In this document: positions 27,784-37,328 of the stretch, in pieces
Numbering within the stretch: position 1 is the stretch's first letter
How the letters are laid out: each line of letters opens with the position of its first letter
Assembly (NCBI GenBank): GCA_963701955.1
Contig: OY969694.1
Coordinates: 2,418,001 to 2,482,000, forward strand
Length of the DNA stretch: 64,000 bases
Origin: Bog-473 sp963701955
GTDB lineage: Bacteria > Actinomycetota > Acidimicrobiia > Acidimicrobiales > RAAP-2
Direction of reading: 5' to 3'
Notes under the pieces: generated by a model
Told to the model about the DNA's origin: nothing
Database searches by the model: none
Seen by the model: only the letters and a program-made list of their open reading frames with translations
Made by a program: the position numbers and the translations under genes

Positions 27784-29513
27784 CAGACGTGTTCGAGGGC
27801 GCCTGGACGAGTCGCCATCTGGTCCTCGGCATGGGCGACGATCGGGAAGCCGCCCTGCCCCACCTCGAGTGGGGTGCGGTGAAACCCGTGGAACGTGATC
27901 AGGCCGCCAGAGAGAAATGCCGTGTCGGGGAAGTCGTGTTGCCTGAGGATGCAGTAGGCGATGTAGCTGCGGAAGCCAGATCGGCAGTAGGTGTACACCG
28001 GGCGATCCTTCGACACCTCGTCGAGCCGAGCACGGAGCTCGGTGTAGGGAATGTTGATCGCCTCGGGGATATGCCAGTACTCGTACTCGGCCACCGTACG
28101 CACGTCGAGGATCGTCGTCCTCTCGGCACACGCCGGGTAGTCCTCCGCGTACCAGAGGTCGATGTCGCCTCGCAGCAGGTTCGAGGCCTGAAAGCCGATC
28201 ATGTTGACAGGATCCTTTGCCGATCCGTAGGGAGGCGCGTAGGACAGCTCGACGTGCTCGAGGTCGTAGACGGTCATGCCGGCGCGCAAGGCGATGGCGA
28301 ACACGTCGATCCGCTTGTCCACACCGCCCCAGCCCAGCACCTGGGCGCCCAGCAGCACCCCGTCCGACGGGGTGAAGAGCACCTTGATGAACATGGGCGA
28401 GCTGCCTGGAAAGTATGCGGCGTGGTCGTTCTGGTGTGTGTAGACCTTTCGGAACTCCATCCCACGCTCGCGCAGCTGGGCCTCGGTAAGTCCCGTGCCG
28501 CCGGCAGCCATGTCGAATGCCTTGACGATGGCCGTCCCTTGGCTGCCCCGATAGGCATTCTGGCGACCACAGATGGTCTCGGCCGCGATTCGCCCCTCCC
28601 GGTTGGCCGGGCCGGCCAGCATCGAGAGCACCGGCTCCCCGGTCAAGAGGTGGGCTGTCTCCACGGCGTCGCCCGCCGCGAGGATGTCGGGAACCGATGT
28701 CCGCATCTGGGGATCGACGCCGATACCCCCAAGCGGCCCGATCGCCACTCCGGCCGTCTGCGCCAACCCGGCGCTGGGCCGCACGCCGACGGCGAGCACC
28801 ACGATGTCAGCGGGGAGCTCGGAGTCGTCGGAAAGCGCTACGACGAGCTCCGTACCGTTTTCACGGATCGCCGTGGCCGAGCTGTCGAGGCGGATGTCGA
28901 CGCCGTGGGTGGCGACGTGGAAGTCGAGAATCCTGGTCATCTCCGGGTCCAGCCACGGCATCAAGCGATCGGTGCGTTCGACGATGGCGGTCCGGAGTCC
29001 CCGGGTGCGAAATGCTTCGGCCATCTCGAGGCCGATGTAGCTACCACCGATCACGACGGCCCGGGTGGCACTGGCATCGAGTTCCTCGATGACGCGGTCC
29101 ATGTCGGGGATGTTGCGCAGGACGTTGACACGAGGGAGGTCGGCCCCTGGGATCGGTGGCCGGATGGGCTCGGCCCCGGGGCACAGCACGAGCTTGTCGT
29201 AGGGCTCGCGGTAAGTGCGCCCAGTCTCGATCTCGTTGACCTCGACCTCCTTGGCCGATGCGTCGATGCCGACCACTTCGTGGCCGGTGCGTACGTCGAT
29301 GGCCAACGAGGCGGCCAGGCTCTCGGGGGTCTGGAGCAACAAGCTCTTGCGCTCGGGGATCTCACCGCCGATGTGATACGGAAGGCCACAGTTGGCGAAT
29401 GAGACGTAGCGTCCCCGTTCAAGGATCACGATCTCGGCCCAGTCGTCCAGTCGTCGTACCCGGGCACCGGTCGATGCGCCCGCGGCTACTCCTCCCACAA
29501 TTACAACCTTCAT
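27783..29513 (-). CDS. CoA-disulfide-reductase-like flavoprotein with rhodanese domain
   Basis: This 576-residue protein has a FAD motif (VIVGGVAAGAS), the single redox Cys42 in SFANCGLPYHIGG as in CoADR/NADH oxidase-type enzymes, an NAD motif (VVIGGSYIGLEMA), the second FAD motif ILAAGDAVE, a dimerisation domain, and a C-terminal rhodanese domain (about residues 470-560) with Cys510 in YTYCRSGFRS. CoADR-Rhd fusions reduce CoA disulfide, persulfides or polysulfides. First gene of a coupled unit with FUSC and the K+ channel; it could serve thiol redox or sulfane-sulfur handling. Confidence 0.88.
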   Translation of the reverse strand: MKVVIVGGVAAGASTGARVRRLDDWAEIVILERGRYVSFANCGLPYHIGGEIPERKSLLLQTPESLAASLAIDVRTGHEVVGIDASAKEVEVNEIETGRTYREPYDKLVLCPGAEPIRPPIPGADLPRVNVLRNIPDMDRVIEELDASATRAVVIGGSYIGLEMAEAFRTRGLRTAIVERTDRLMPWLDPEMTRILDFHVATHGVDIRLDSSATAIRENGTELVVALSDDSELPADIVVLAVGVRPSAGLAQTAGVAIGPLGGIGVDPQMRTSVPDILAAGDAVETAHLLTGEPVLSMLAGPANREGRIAAETICGRQNAYRGSQGTAIVKAFDMAAGGTGLTEAQLRERGMEFRKVYTHQNDHAAYFPGSSPMFIKVLFTPSDGVLLGAQVLGWGGVDKRIDVFAIALRAGMTVYDLEHVELSYAPPYGSAKDPVNMIGFQASNLLRGDIDLWYAEDYPACAERTTILDVRTVAEYEYWHIPEAINIPYTELRARLDEVSKDRPVYTYCRSGFRSYIAYCILRQHDFPDTAFLSGGLITFHGFHRTPLEVGQGGFPIVAHAEDQMATRPGALEHV

Positions 29514-29685
29514 GGTGGCTCCCCTTCGAATCGTTGGGCAGCAATACGCAGCAGAATCGAAGAGTCACCCGGTCCCCCGAAAGTCTCACTCTCAACAGCG
29601 TGCTCCGGTTCTGGTTTCACGTACCCGCCAACCGCGGCACCCCGGCCATCCTCCCGAGTCGGGCACGGCCGCATGCCTCTCGCCT

Positions 29686-29916
29686 TCACCCGTCCGTTCC
29701 TTGGCCGGGATTGACCGACACGAGCTCAACGCCAAGTTCCTGGGCCCGCTCGATGATTCCGAGAAGGTGAGCCTGATCTGTCACGTCGCCGGTCAGCACC
29801 GTCGTGCCCGCGAGCCGCTCCAACCGCATGCCCTCAAACAGGACTCCGAAGGAATCGCCTAGCTCCCCGCGAAGCACAAGCCGATAGCTGCGGGGTCGCA
29901 CCCAGTTGTGGTCCAT
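29686..29916 (-). CDS. Small conserved actinobacterial protein
   Basis: This 76-residue protein contains YRLVLRGELGD, MRLERLAGTTVLTGDVTDQAHLLGIIERAQELGVELVSVNP. I recall this pattern in short hypothetical proteins of other actinobacteria, often beside stress or transport genes. No function is known. Its promoter region carries one of the two 18-bp boxes that flank the LAL regulator gene. Confidence 0.7.
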   Translation of the reverse strand: MDHNWVRPRSYRLVLRGELGDSFGVLFEGMRLERLAGTTVLTGDVTDQAHLLGIIERAQELGVELVSVNPGQGTDG

Positions 29917-29964
29917 TTCGACGCAGCCTTACATTCCGGCAGGGGACCCGTCATCACCTTCCGA

Positions 29965-29982
29965 CCGGATTCACCTAGGGGA
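29965..29982 (-). promoter_or_regulatory. 18-bp LAL-flanking box, left copy
   Basis: On the minus strand the sequence is TCCCCTAGGTGAATCCGG, 49 bp upstream of the small gene that starts at 29916. An identical copy in the same orientation relative to its downstream gene lies at 32534-32551. A binding site for the LuxR-type regulator encoded between them is the simplest reading. Confidence 0.65.
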
Positions 29983-30040
29983 GCTGTTGGCTCGCCAGGT
30001 CAGACTCGGGGCTCAGTCTGCCGTCGCCCTTTGATGTCCG

Positions 30041-32377
30041 CTAGAGGAGGTGTAGTTCGCGGCTACGTTCGATTGCGTCGGCTCGCGAGTGCACGGCCAG
30101 CTTGCGGTAGATCGACCGAACGTGGCTATGGACCGTGTCGTGCGAGACGTACAGTTCACGACCGATATCTCGCTCCGACAAATCGCTGCGCAGGAGCTTG
30201 AGCACCCTGAGCTCCCGCGGTGTCAGCGCGCCATCCTCGGATAGGGCGCGGTTGCTTCTCTGCGCCGGCCGCTCGAGGGTAGACAATGTCTCGGTCAGGA
30301 TCCCCGGATCAGGGCAGCGCTCGAGAACCGCTCTCGCATCGGCGAGCGCCGCCGCGGTCGCCTTGTGCTCGCCCAGGACCCCAAGCACGGCCGCCTGGCC
30401 GAGCAGCGCATGGGCCACTTGGATTGGCTGGCCAAAGGTCCGCGCCAGTGCAACGCCATGCTCGATCAGCGGGAGCGCCTCTTCGGGCCTGCCACGTGCC
30501 GCTAGCGATGCCCCGACGGCCAGCGGAACCGTGCCGACGGCCTCGTCCGTGCCGTGCTCCCGTCCGAATTGGGCTGCCGCCTCGGCCAGGATGCGCTGCT
30601 CGTCAGCCTTGCCGTGCTCGCCGGCGATCAGCGATCGATAGGCCAGCGACGACGTACCGGCAAGCCACTGGGAACTCGCGGGTGCCAGTTCCGCTGCTTC
30701 CGCGAACCACTCCTCGGCCTCGTCTGGCTCGCCCTCGAAGTACAGGCCCACGCCAAGCGCCCAGCACGCCAATGGCCGCCAAGGCGACCCTGGGCCCTCG
30801 AGCTCGACCACTCCTCGGGCATCTCCGAGCTGGGCGCCGACATCTCCCCAAGGGAAGGCGGCCCGCAGCATCGTCAGGCTCGCCCCCGCAGTGCTGAAGC
30901 CGTCGCGCAGTGGTTCGATGCCCAAATCGCCCAGCCGTTCCACGGCTGCGACGGCCCGTGCTGCCTCCTCCTGCTTCGCAGACAGTGAGAGCACCCACGC
31001 CTGTATCAGGAGCAGATGCACCTCCCCCGTCAGCACCTCCTCGGGGAGGTGCCGCAACCAGGCCAGGACGGTGTCGTACCGCCAGGTGTTCGCGTACAAG
31101 ATCCAGAAGGTTTCGATCAGCTCGACTGCTTCGGCATAAGCCTCCGCCGCCAGGGCGTGCTGGATAGCTTCGTCGATCGTCCCGTGATCACGATGCCAGG
31201 AGTAGGCGCGGCGGTGCAGCGCTGGGGCCAGGTCGGGTTCGCGCCGCTCGAGCTCCACCCGGAGCAGCTGTGCAAAGACGGGGTGAAAGCGGTACCACCC
31301 AGCTTCGTCGTCGAGCGGGACGAGGAACAGGTTGCTCCGGCAAAGCGCATCGAGGATCTCGGCCGATCCCTCTTGTTCCATCACGGCATCGCACAGAGGG
31401 CCGGTCAGGCGGCCGAGAATCGAAGTATGGAGCATCAGCGCCTGCGCCTGCGTGGCATCCGCCTCGAGTACCTCCGTCACAAGGAAATCCACGACATGAC
31501 GGTGCGATCCCCCGAATGTGCGCACGAAAGCGTGGCGGTCGGTGGCGGCCTGCAGCGAGAGTGCGGCGAGATAGAGCCCCGCCGGCCATCCCTCTGTCTT
31601 CTTCAGCAAACTGTCCACGTCTTCGGTTGTGAGATCGAGCCCGAGGCGGCCGTTCAGGAATGCATCGGCTTCCTCGTAGGAGAATCGCAGATCGGCGGCT
31701 CGTAGCTCGAATAGCTCGCCGTGGGCGCGCAAACTGGCCACCGGCAGGTGTGGTTCCGTTCGGGTGGCGAGTACGACATGGAATCCAAGGGGCGCATGTT
31801 CGATGAACCACCGCACGCTGGCGCGAGCCGGTTCGCTGGAAACCCGGTGGAAGTCGTCCAGGATGAGGATGAACTCGTCTTGGTCGTCGAGCTCGCTGAC
31901 CAGGCGGGGTAATACCCGATCAATCACCGGTGCCACGACCGATCGCGCTGAAGCCAACTTGGCGACGTCGGGCTTCGCCCGGCGCAGCGCCCCGATCGCA
32001 TGGGACCACAGGACCACAGGGTCGTTGTCACCCTCGTCCAGCGTCAACCACGCAACGGGTCTGCGAGCGGCCTCTGCCTCGTACCAGGCTGAGAGGAGAG
32101 TGGTCTTCCCGAAGCCCGCCGGACAGGCGACGAGCGTGAGCCTGCGGTCCGATCCGCTTCGAAGACGTTCCTGGAGGTGCGGGCGCGAGATCGACCGTTT
32201 CCGCACAGGCGGTGGTCGCAGCTTCGTGCCGACCAGGATCGGCTGCTCGACACCCTGCCCCCCGCCGTCCGCCGCGGATTCCTGCAGCTCAACGTGGTCG
32301 TGATGCGCCTCCGGCGGTACCTGACGGAGTGATCGACCCGGCCCCGGCGCAGCGCGGAGGGGCTCCTTTACGGGCAT
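30041..32377 (-). CDS. LAL-type (MalT-like) LuxR family ATP-dependent regulator
   Basis: This 778-residue regulator carries an N-terminal STAND ATPase (Walker A ACPAGFGKTTLLSAW near residue 90; Walker B FILILDDFHRV), a winged helix, a long TPR-like middle region and a C-terminal LuxR helix-turn-helix (LTPRELRVLKLLRSDLSERDIGRELYVSHDTVHSHVRSI). Such regulators integrate a ligand signal and ATP. The divergent and convergent neighbours share an 18-bp box, so this protein probably controls the CMD/DUF1269 unit to its right and the small gene to its left. A broken relative lies at 46497-46880. Confidence 0.88.
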   Translation of the reverse strand: MPVKEPLRAAPGPGRSLRQVPPEAHHDHVELQESAADGGGQGVEQPILVGTKLRPPPVRKRSISRPHLQERLRSGSDRRLTLVACPAGFGKTTLLSAWYEAEAARRPVAWLTLDEGDNDPVVLWSHAIGALRRAKPDVAKLASARSVVAPVIDRVLPRLVSELDDQDEFILILDDFHRVSSEPARASVRWFIEHAPLGFHVVLATRTEPHLPVASLRAHGELFELRAADLRFSYEEADAFLNGRLGLDLTTEDVDSLLKKTEGWPAGLYLAALSLQAATDRHAFVRTFGGSHRHVVDFLVTEVLEADATQAQALMLHTSILGRLTGPLCDAVMEQEGSAEILDALCRSNLFLVPLDDEAGWYRFHPVFAQLLRVELERREPDLAPALHRRAYSWHRDHGTIDEAIQHALAAEAYAEAVELIETFWILYANTWRYDTVLAWLRHLPEEVLTGEVHLLLIQAWVLSLSAKQEEAARAVAAVERLGDLGIEPLRDGFSTAGASLTMLRAAFPWGDVGAQLGDARGVVELEGPGSPWRPLACWALGVGLYFEGEPDEAEEWFAEAAELAPASSQWLAGTSSLAYRSLIAGEHGKADEQRILAEAAAQFGREHGTDEAVGTVPLAVGASLAARGRPEEALPLIEHGVALARTFGQPIQVAHALLGQAAVLGVLGEHKATAAALADARAVLERCPDPGILTETLSTLERPAQRSNRALSEDGALTPRELRVLKLLRSDLSERDIGRELYVSHDTVHSHVRSIYRKLAVHSRADAIERSRELHLL

Positions 32378-32533
32378 ACGGCCTAGCTTGCCAGTTCAGA
32401 TTTCCTCGGTCCATGGCCGAAGGTCCCGAGAAAAGGAGCTGCCGCTCCGAGGCTTTTCAGGGGGCCTCCAGGGCAAGCCATTGGTGCTGCCGGCGGGGGC
32501 CACCCTGCCCGCGGACTGCGAGCACCCCGCCTA

Positions 32534-32551
32534 TCCCCTAGGTGAATCCGG
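32534..32551 (+). promoter_or_regulatory. 18-bp LAL-flanking box, right copy
   Basis: TCCCCTAGGTGAATCCGG lies 118 bp upstream of the CMD gene at 32670 and is identical to the complement of 29965-29982. The two copies form an 18-bp perfect inverted repeat around the regulator gene. Confidence 0.65.
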
Positions 32552-32669
32552 CTGGTAGGTGATGACAGTTCGCCTACACGGGTGTGAATCTGCCAGATGA
32601 CGGACCGACCATCACAGACTCTTCATTCGTAGTCAGATCCCAAAATCACGACCCCAAGGAGCTTTTGCC

Positions 32670-32984
32670 ATGCCGAACGACCACCCCGTCCTCGACACCA
32701 TCGCCGACATGACCGTCGCCTCAATCTCCCGGTGCGGGCTCGATGCAGACGAGCTGATCCTCGTCCGGCTTGCTGCTCTGGCTGCCGTCGACGCCCGCCC
32801 GGTTTCGTATCTGGCGCACGTCGGTGCTTCGATCGACGCCGGGGTCACGCTCGAGCGGGTGCAAGACGTCCTGGTGGCCGTCGCTCCGATCATCGGGACG
32901 GCCCGAGTGATGGCCGCCGCCGAGCACGTCACCGAGGCACTGGGGTTTGCCATCGCCGTCGTCGAAGCAGAGGCCGGCGACTGA
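32670..32984 (+). CDS. Carboxymuconolactone-decarboxylase (AhpD-like) family protein
   Basis: This 104-residue all-helical protein contains VRLAALAAVDARPVSYLAHV and VLVAVAPIIGTARVMAAAEHV, typical of the CMD/AhpD fold. The CxxC of AhpD peroxidases is missing, so a peroxidase role is unlikely. Short CMD proteins of this kind recur beside stress genes in actinobacteria and proteobacteria. First gene of the plus-strand unit downstream of the LAL box; 59 bp separate it from the DUF1269 gene. Confidence 0.78.
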   Translation: MPNDHPVLDTIADMTVASISRCGLDADELILVRLAALAAVDARPVSYLAHVGASIDAGVTLERVQDVLVAVAPIIGTARVMAAAEHVTEALGFAIAVVEAEAGD

Positions 32985-33043
32985 CCCGCAACAGCCCCGA
33001 ACGAATCCCCCTAAACAAATTCAAGAACGAAAGAAGGAATATC

Positions 33044-33553
33044 ATGGCAAAGCCCGACAGCGTGTTCGTCTACGTCGGAACCTATCCGAGCGAAGCAGCG
33101 GCGCGAGCCGACTACGATATCGTCAAGGATCTTCATGCCGAGAAGATGGTCGGCACCTACGACGCCTCGGTGGTGACCAAGGATCCGGACGGTAAGGTCC
33201 ACGTCAACAAGGACGAGACGTCGACGCGCCACGGGGCGTGGGGCGGTGCGGCGGTGGGGGCCGTCGTCGGAATCCTGTTCCCACCCTCGATCATTGCCGG
33301 CGCCGCAGTCGGGGCAGCGGTCGGCGGCGTGGGCGGACACCTCTGGAAGGGGATGTCCCGGGCTGACGTCAAGGAGTTCGGGGACATCATCGACGCCGGG
33401 CAGGCCGCCCTGGTCATTGTCGGCGAAAGCACTATCGAAGCGGCCCTCGACAAGGCTGGGCTGAAGGCCGAGAAGCATGTTGCCAAGGAGCTCGACGTCA
33501 GCCCCAAGGACATCGACAAGGCGGTTCAGGAGACAGCGAGCGAGCTCAGCTGA
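33044..33553 (+). CDS. DUF1269 (general-stress-like) membrane-associated protein
   Basis: This 169-residue protein begins KPDSVFVYVGTYPSEAAARADYDIV, as in the DUF1269 family. A Gly/Ala-rich hydrophobic hairpin (about residues 65-105) and a C-terminal charged region with VIVGESTIEAALDKA follow. The ATG at 33044 follows a purine-rich AAGAAGGAAT ribosome-binding site, so the long upstream frame extension is rejected. A broken paralogue is at 45966-46486. The function is unknown; members are stress-induced in several bacteria. Confidence 0.78.
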   Translation: MAKPDSVFVYVGTYPSEAAARADYDIVKDLHAEKMVGTYDASVVTKDPDGKVHVNKDETSTRHGAWGGAAVGAVVGILFPPSIIAGAAVGAAVGGVGGHLWKGMSRADVKEFGDIIDAGQAALVIVGESTIEAALDKAGLKAEKHVAKELDVSPKDIDKAVQETASELS

Positions 33554-33623
33554 TCCCAGCCGTCGGAATCAATGGATTGGTTCCGAAACGCATGCACCAG
33601 CCAACTGACCAAAGGGGATTCGC

Positions 33624-34067
33624 GTGCCTTCCACCGAGACGCAGGTCGTCGAAGAGATGTTCGTCCAAGTGGCGAGCGGCTCGAAGAGTTCAGACGGGCA
33701 ACTCACACTGTCGGGCGTGTCGCCCGCCACGCTCTACTTTTCGGACCGTCCCGAAAGGGTGGTCGGTCACATGACGAATGAGCAGTTCGTTGAGGCTTGG
33801 TCCTTGGGCGACGACAACTTCGCCGCGGACCCTCCGAATGCCGTACTGTCATTCATCGATCGTGGGGAAAACCGACCGGAGGATTGCGTCGTCGTATTGA
33901 GCAATCCGAAGATCGACACTGATTCGGTCCGATATTCGTATCAGCCGCTCGAGGGCTCCGTTCCCCAGTCATCAGGTGCGTGCACTCTGTTCATTGACCC
34001 GTTGGGACGCCCCCTTTCGCCGGTCTCGATCGCAGGCATGCGTCGTCGACAGCGTAGGCGTGCCTGA
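33624..34067 (+). CDS. Conserved hypothetical protein
   Basis: This 147-residue soluble protein contains LTLSGVSPATLYFSDRPER, EQFVEAWSLGDDNFAADPPNAVLSF and LFIDPLGRPLSPVS. This combination (tLsGvsp.tlyFSDRPeR...PPNAVLS) is a recognisable but uncharacterised family in soil bacteria. Start GTG 33624. It lies in the plus-strand stress unit between the DUF1269 and HdeD genes. Confidence 0.7.
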   Translation: MPSTETQVVEEMFVQVASGSKSSDGQLTLSGVSPATLYFSDRPERVVGHMTNEQFVEAWSLGDDNFAADPPNAVLSFIDRGENRPEDCVVVLSNPKIDTDSVRYSYQPLEGSVPQSSGACTLFIDPLGRPLSPVSIAGMRRRQRRRA

Positions 34068-34174
34068 ACCGCTAGAGATTGTTCCTGAGCATCGGGCGAC
34101 GAGATTGTCATCGTCGGGTTTTCGCTCGTTTCTTGCGGCGGTGCGTTTACGACTATTCGAGGAGAGAGATTCGT

Positions 34175-34735
34175 ATGTCCAGCATGAGTACTGCCGACTC
34201 AGCGGAAAGTATCAGGGCTGTTGGACGAAAGTGGTGGCTGCTCGCACTGTTCGGAGTCATCACGATCGGCTTCGGGATCGTCCTGACATTCAAGCCCGGC
34301 AAGTCGGTGCACACGATCGCCGTCATCATCGGTATCTGGCTCTTGATCGTGGGCGTCGTGCAGCTCATCCGGGCGATCGGTGCATCGGGCGAGCGCACGG
34401 GATTCGTGCTCGTGGGACTCCTCGCGATCGTGATCGCGCTCATCTTGTTGCACCACACGACGACGACGGTCGCTGTTCTCGGATTCATCGTGGGCATCTT
34501 TTGGACCATCGGAGGCGTGACGGAGTTGTTTCATGGCTTCAGCGCGAACGACAGCGCGGTCAGCTGGCCGACCGTGATCTTGGGGCTGATTGCCACGATC
34601 ATCGGCATCCTTTGTTTGGTCTACCCGTCGCTTTCCCTCTCGATCATCTGCGTGATCGTCGGGCTCGGAATGATCGTCTACGGCATCGTTGAAGTAGCGG
34701 CCAGCCTTCAAGTCCGCAAGACGAAGGAGATCTGA
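34175..34735 (+). CDS. HdeD/DUF308 family membrane protein
   Basis: This 186-residue protein has six short membrane helices in three DUF308 repeats (e.g. WWLLALFGVITIGFGIVLTFKPG, WTIGGVTELFHGF, VYGIVEVAASLQVR). HdeD is linked to acid resistance at high cell density in enterobacteria. The ATG at 34175 follows GAGGAGAGAG and is preferred over the earlier frame. The neighbourhood (CLC channel, HdeD, aquaporin, antiporter) fits acid or osmotic stress. Confidence 0.83.
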   Translation: MSSMSTADSAESIRAVGRKWWLLALFGVITIGFGIVLTFKPGKSVHTIAVIIGIWLLIVGVVQLIRAIGASGERTGFVLVGLLAIVIALILLHHTTTTVAVLGFIVGIFWTIGGVTELFHGFSANDSAVSWPTVILGLIATIIGILCLVYPSLSLSIICVIVGLGMIVYGIVEVAASLQVRKTKEI

Positions 34736-34770
34736 GCGTTGGGATCCTTGGCTCCGACGGGGTCTCGTGA

Positions 34771-35634
34771 ATGGGGAGGAGCTCTGACGTGGACGGGGAC
34801 ACTCGAGCGCCTGGCAGTGTGTCCGGTGACGAGTTGCCACTCCCTGCGACCCTTCCCCAGGCGGTGCGCATCGAGTTCTGGCGAGCGCTCCATTCCCCAT
34901 ACGTGGTGCCGTCCGTTGTCGTGGTCAATGGCCTGCTCATGGCCGGACTGTGGTGGTGGGCGCCCGGGAGCTGGAAGAACTCGTTGTTCTCCCTCCACGG
35001 CCACCTTGCCTTCGCCCTGGTCCTCGGCGGCTGGATGATCGCCGACGTGCCGGCCACCAACCTGCTCGGGCCCGACCCCCGCCGGACGAGGGCGGCGCTC
35101 GATGATCCGGTGGAATTGCGACGCCTGCTCTACGCTAAGAACCTTGTTTTGTGGGTGTTCGTCGCGCCGTTCTGCAGTGTCGTCGCCCTGATCATCGGCA
35201 TCTCCGACCACGACTACGCCGGGATGGTCTTGGCCGTCATCGCCATCACGGTCATGCCGTTCGGGGTCTTGGGGATCTCGGCCTGGGTCGGCATCCGCTT
35301 CCCTTACCACCCCATCCCTCTTCGGGAACGCTGGTCGCATCGAAAGTCCTGGCGTCACATGCTTCTGCGCTGGGTCGTGCTGGTTGTGACTCCCTACGGC
35401 CTGGTGCCCGCCTTGGCCTTTGCCTTCATTTCCCCCACGCTCATGCTGTGGGGGATCTCCGCCCAGAACGGGCTCACCGGCCGACTCTCGGCCGGCGAGT
35501 TCGCCGCAGGTGTGCTCCTAGCCTGCGCTTTGTCGATCACTGCAGCGATCATCGGCCAGCGCGCTGGGGCGCGGTGGGCCCATCGTCGAACAAAGACGCT
35601 GTCCGCTTACCTGGCTGATCCCTCGCTCGGGTGA
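34771..35634 (+). CDS. Six-helix integral membrane protein, unknown
   Basis: This 287-residue protein has a polar N-terminus of about 40 residues and then about six membrane helices. It carries a cytosolic RFPYHPIPLRERWSHRKSWRHM loop and the intramembrane sequence APGSWKNSLFSLHGHLAF. I do not recognise a family. It follows the HdeD gene by 35 bp in the same orientation. Confidence 0.6.
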   Translation: MGRSSDVDGDTRAPGSVSGDELPLPATLPQAVRIEFWRALHSPYVVPSVVVVNGLLMAGLWWWAPGSWKNSLFSLHGHLAFALVLGGWMIADVPATNLLGPDPRRTRAALDDPVELRRLLYAKNLVLWVFVAPFCSVVALIIGISDHDYAGMVLAVIAITVMPFGVLGISAWVGIRFPYHPIPLRERWSHRKSWRHMLLRWVVLVVTPYGLVPALAFAFISPTLMLWGISAQNGLTGRLSAGEFAAGVLLACALSITAAIIGQRAGARWAHRRTKTLSAYLADPSLG

Positions 35635-35730
35635 TGACGCACCACGACACCAAGCGGGGGGCGCGGACGCCACACCAAAGCGGCTGGTGAGGGAGTTTGT
35701 CAATGAGACAACATCTGAAGGAGGTGTGAG

Positions 35731-37137
35731 TTGAGCGAATCTGTTGAACACCCGACCCATGAAGAGAGTGTCGCGCGAGGCAAAGCGGCGCGGGATGAAG
35801 TACCTCGGGAACGCCATGCCGAATGGTCGACTGATCGCCGTACGTTGAATCCGCTCGACCTCTTGGTTGAGCAGGCGACGACGCGCGTTCCAGAACTCGT
35901 GCCCATCCGGTACGGGCGGATGGCGGCGACGCCGTTCACCTACTACCGAGGTGCCGCTCTGCCCATGGCCGCCGACCTCTCCACCGGACCACACACGAGC
36001 CTCGACGTCCAACTGTGTGGCGATGCCCACCTGTGCAACTTCGGTGGCTTTGCCTCACCCGAACGGGACCTGCTCTTCGATGTCAACGACTTCGACGAGA
36101 CCTCGCCGGGGCCGTTCGAATGGGATCTCAAGCGTTTGGGCGCCAGTTTTGAAATCGCGGCGCGCAGCCGCAACTTCCCGGCCAAGACGGGTCGGAAGTT
36201 GGTCACGAACTCGATGTGCTCCTATCGCGAAGCCATGCGCGAGTTCGCCAAGATGTCCAACTTGGAGGTGTGGTACTCCCACCTGGACATGGCCGGCATC
36301 GTCCAACGATGGGGCTCCGAAGTCAGCAGTGACGTAATGGCCGGATTTCAGAAGACGGCAGCCAAGGCACAGTCGAAGGATCAGCTGAAGGCTCGGGCAA
36401 GGCTCACCGAGGTGGTCGACGGCGCCCTCCGCTTCAGGAGCGACCCCCCGTTACTGATCCGGGTGAGCGAACTCTATGGCGACGCGGACGCGGGGCAACT
36501 CCGGGACACGATCCACGAGGGCATTCGCTCGTACCGACAAACGCTCGCCGGGGACCGTCGTCACCTGCTCGAATCCTACGAGCTCGTCGACGTGGCCCGG
36601 AAGGTCGTCGGGGTCGGCAGTGTCGGCACCCGGGCCTGGGTCTCACTCTTCAAGGGAGATGACGATGAAGACACCCTCATCCTGCAAATGAAGGAAGCTG
36701 AAGCCTCGGTGTTGGAGCGGTTCTGCGGCAAGAGCACGTTCAAGACTCATGGCGAGCGGGTCGTCGAGGGGCAGCGCTTGATGCAGGCATCGAGCGACAT
36801 CTTCCTTGGCTGGCAGCAGGTCGCGATCGGTATCGACGGGAACTCTCACGACTACTACTTCCGCCAGTTGTGGGATTGGAAGGTCTCCGCTGACGTGGAC
36901 ACCATGGTGCCGGAGGCCCTGCACGTCTACGCGAAGATGTGTGGCTGGGCACTGGCTCGAGCTCACGCCCGATCCGGTGACCGGGTGGCCATCGCCTCCT
37001 ACCTGGGGGCTGGTGACGCCTTCGACCGGGCTATCGCCGACTTCGCGCTCGCTTACGCCGACCAGAATGCGCTTGACCACCAGGCGCTCGTGGACGCGAT
37101 CTCCGGCGGCTCGGTGCACGCAGAGCTCGGCGTCTAG
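35731..37137 (+). CDS. DUF2252 family protein
   Basis: This 468-residue protein carries the DUF2252 hallmarks TPFTYYRGAALPMAADL, VQLCGDAHLCNFGGFASPERDL and FDVNDFDETSPGPFEWDLKRL. The family resembles kinase-like folds (HxD-type GDAHLCN and D-rich motif DVNDFD), but its activity is unknown. The TTG at 35731 is chosen because it follows AAGGAGG with good spacing. Confidence 0.88.
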   Translation: MSESVEHPTHEESVARGKAARDEVPRERHAEWSTDRRTLNPLDLLVEQATTRVPELVPIRYGRMAATPFTYYRGAALPMAADLSTGPHTSLDVQLCGDAHLCNFGGFASPERDLLFDVNDFDETSPGPFEWDLKRLGASFEIAARSRNFPAKTGRKLVTNSMCSYREAMREFAKMSNLEVWYSHLDMAGIVQRWGSEVSSDVMAGFQKTAAKAQSKDQLKARARLTEVVDGALRFRSDPPLLIRVSELYGDADAGQLRDTIHEGIRSYRQTLAGDRRHLLESYELVDVARKVVGVGSVGTRAWVSLFKGDDDEDTLILQMKEAEASVLERFCGKSTFKTHGERVVEGQRLMQASSDIFLGWQQVAIGIDGNSHDYYFRQLWDWKVSADVDTMVPEALHVYAKMCGWALARAHARSGDRVAIASYLGAGDAFDRAIADFALAYADQNALDHQALVDAISGGSVHAELGV

Positions 37138-37328
37138 CTCGGCCGCCGAAGAGGCCACTCCGGACGACCGGCGCAGCTGACGCGATGCCCCCGGGAACCC
37201 CATCCCTGAGGCATCGCGACTTCGCTTGCCCGCCATCGAGGGGATCAAGGAATGACTGACACCAAGGTGAGCGACGGCGGGGTCGCAATCGTCGCTTTGG
37301 CGTCGACACAGCAGCTTGCTGGCGCACG

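Noticed and set aside
27789..29402. Plus-strand 537-codon frame opposite the CoADR-rhodanese gene
   Set aside because: Antisense shadow; the minus strand has complete FAD, NAD and rhodanese motifs.
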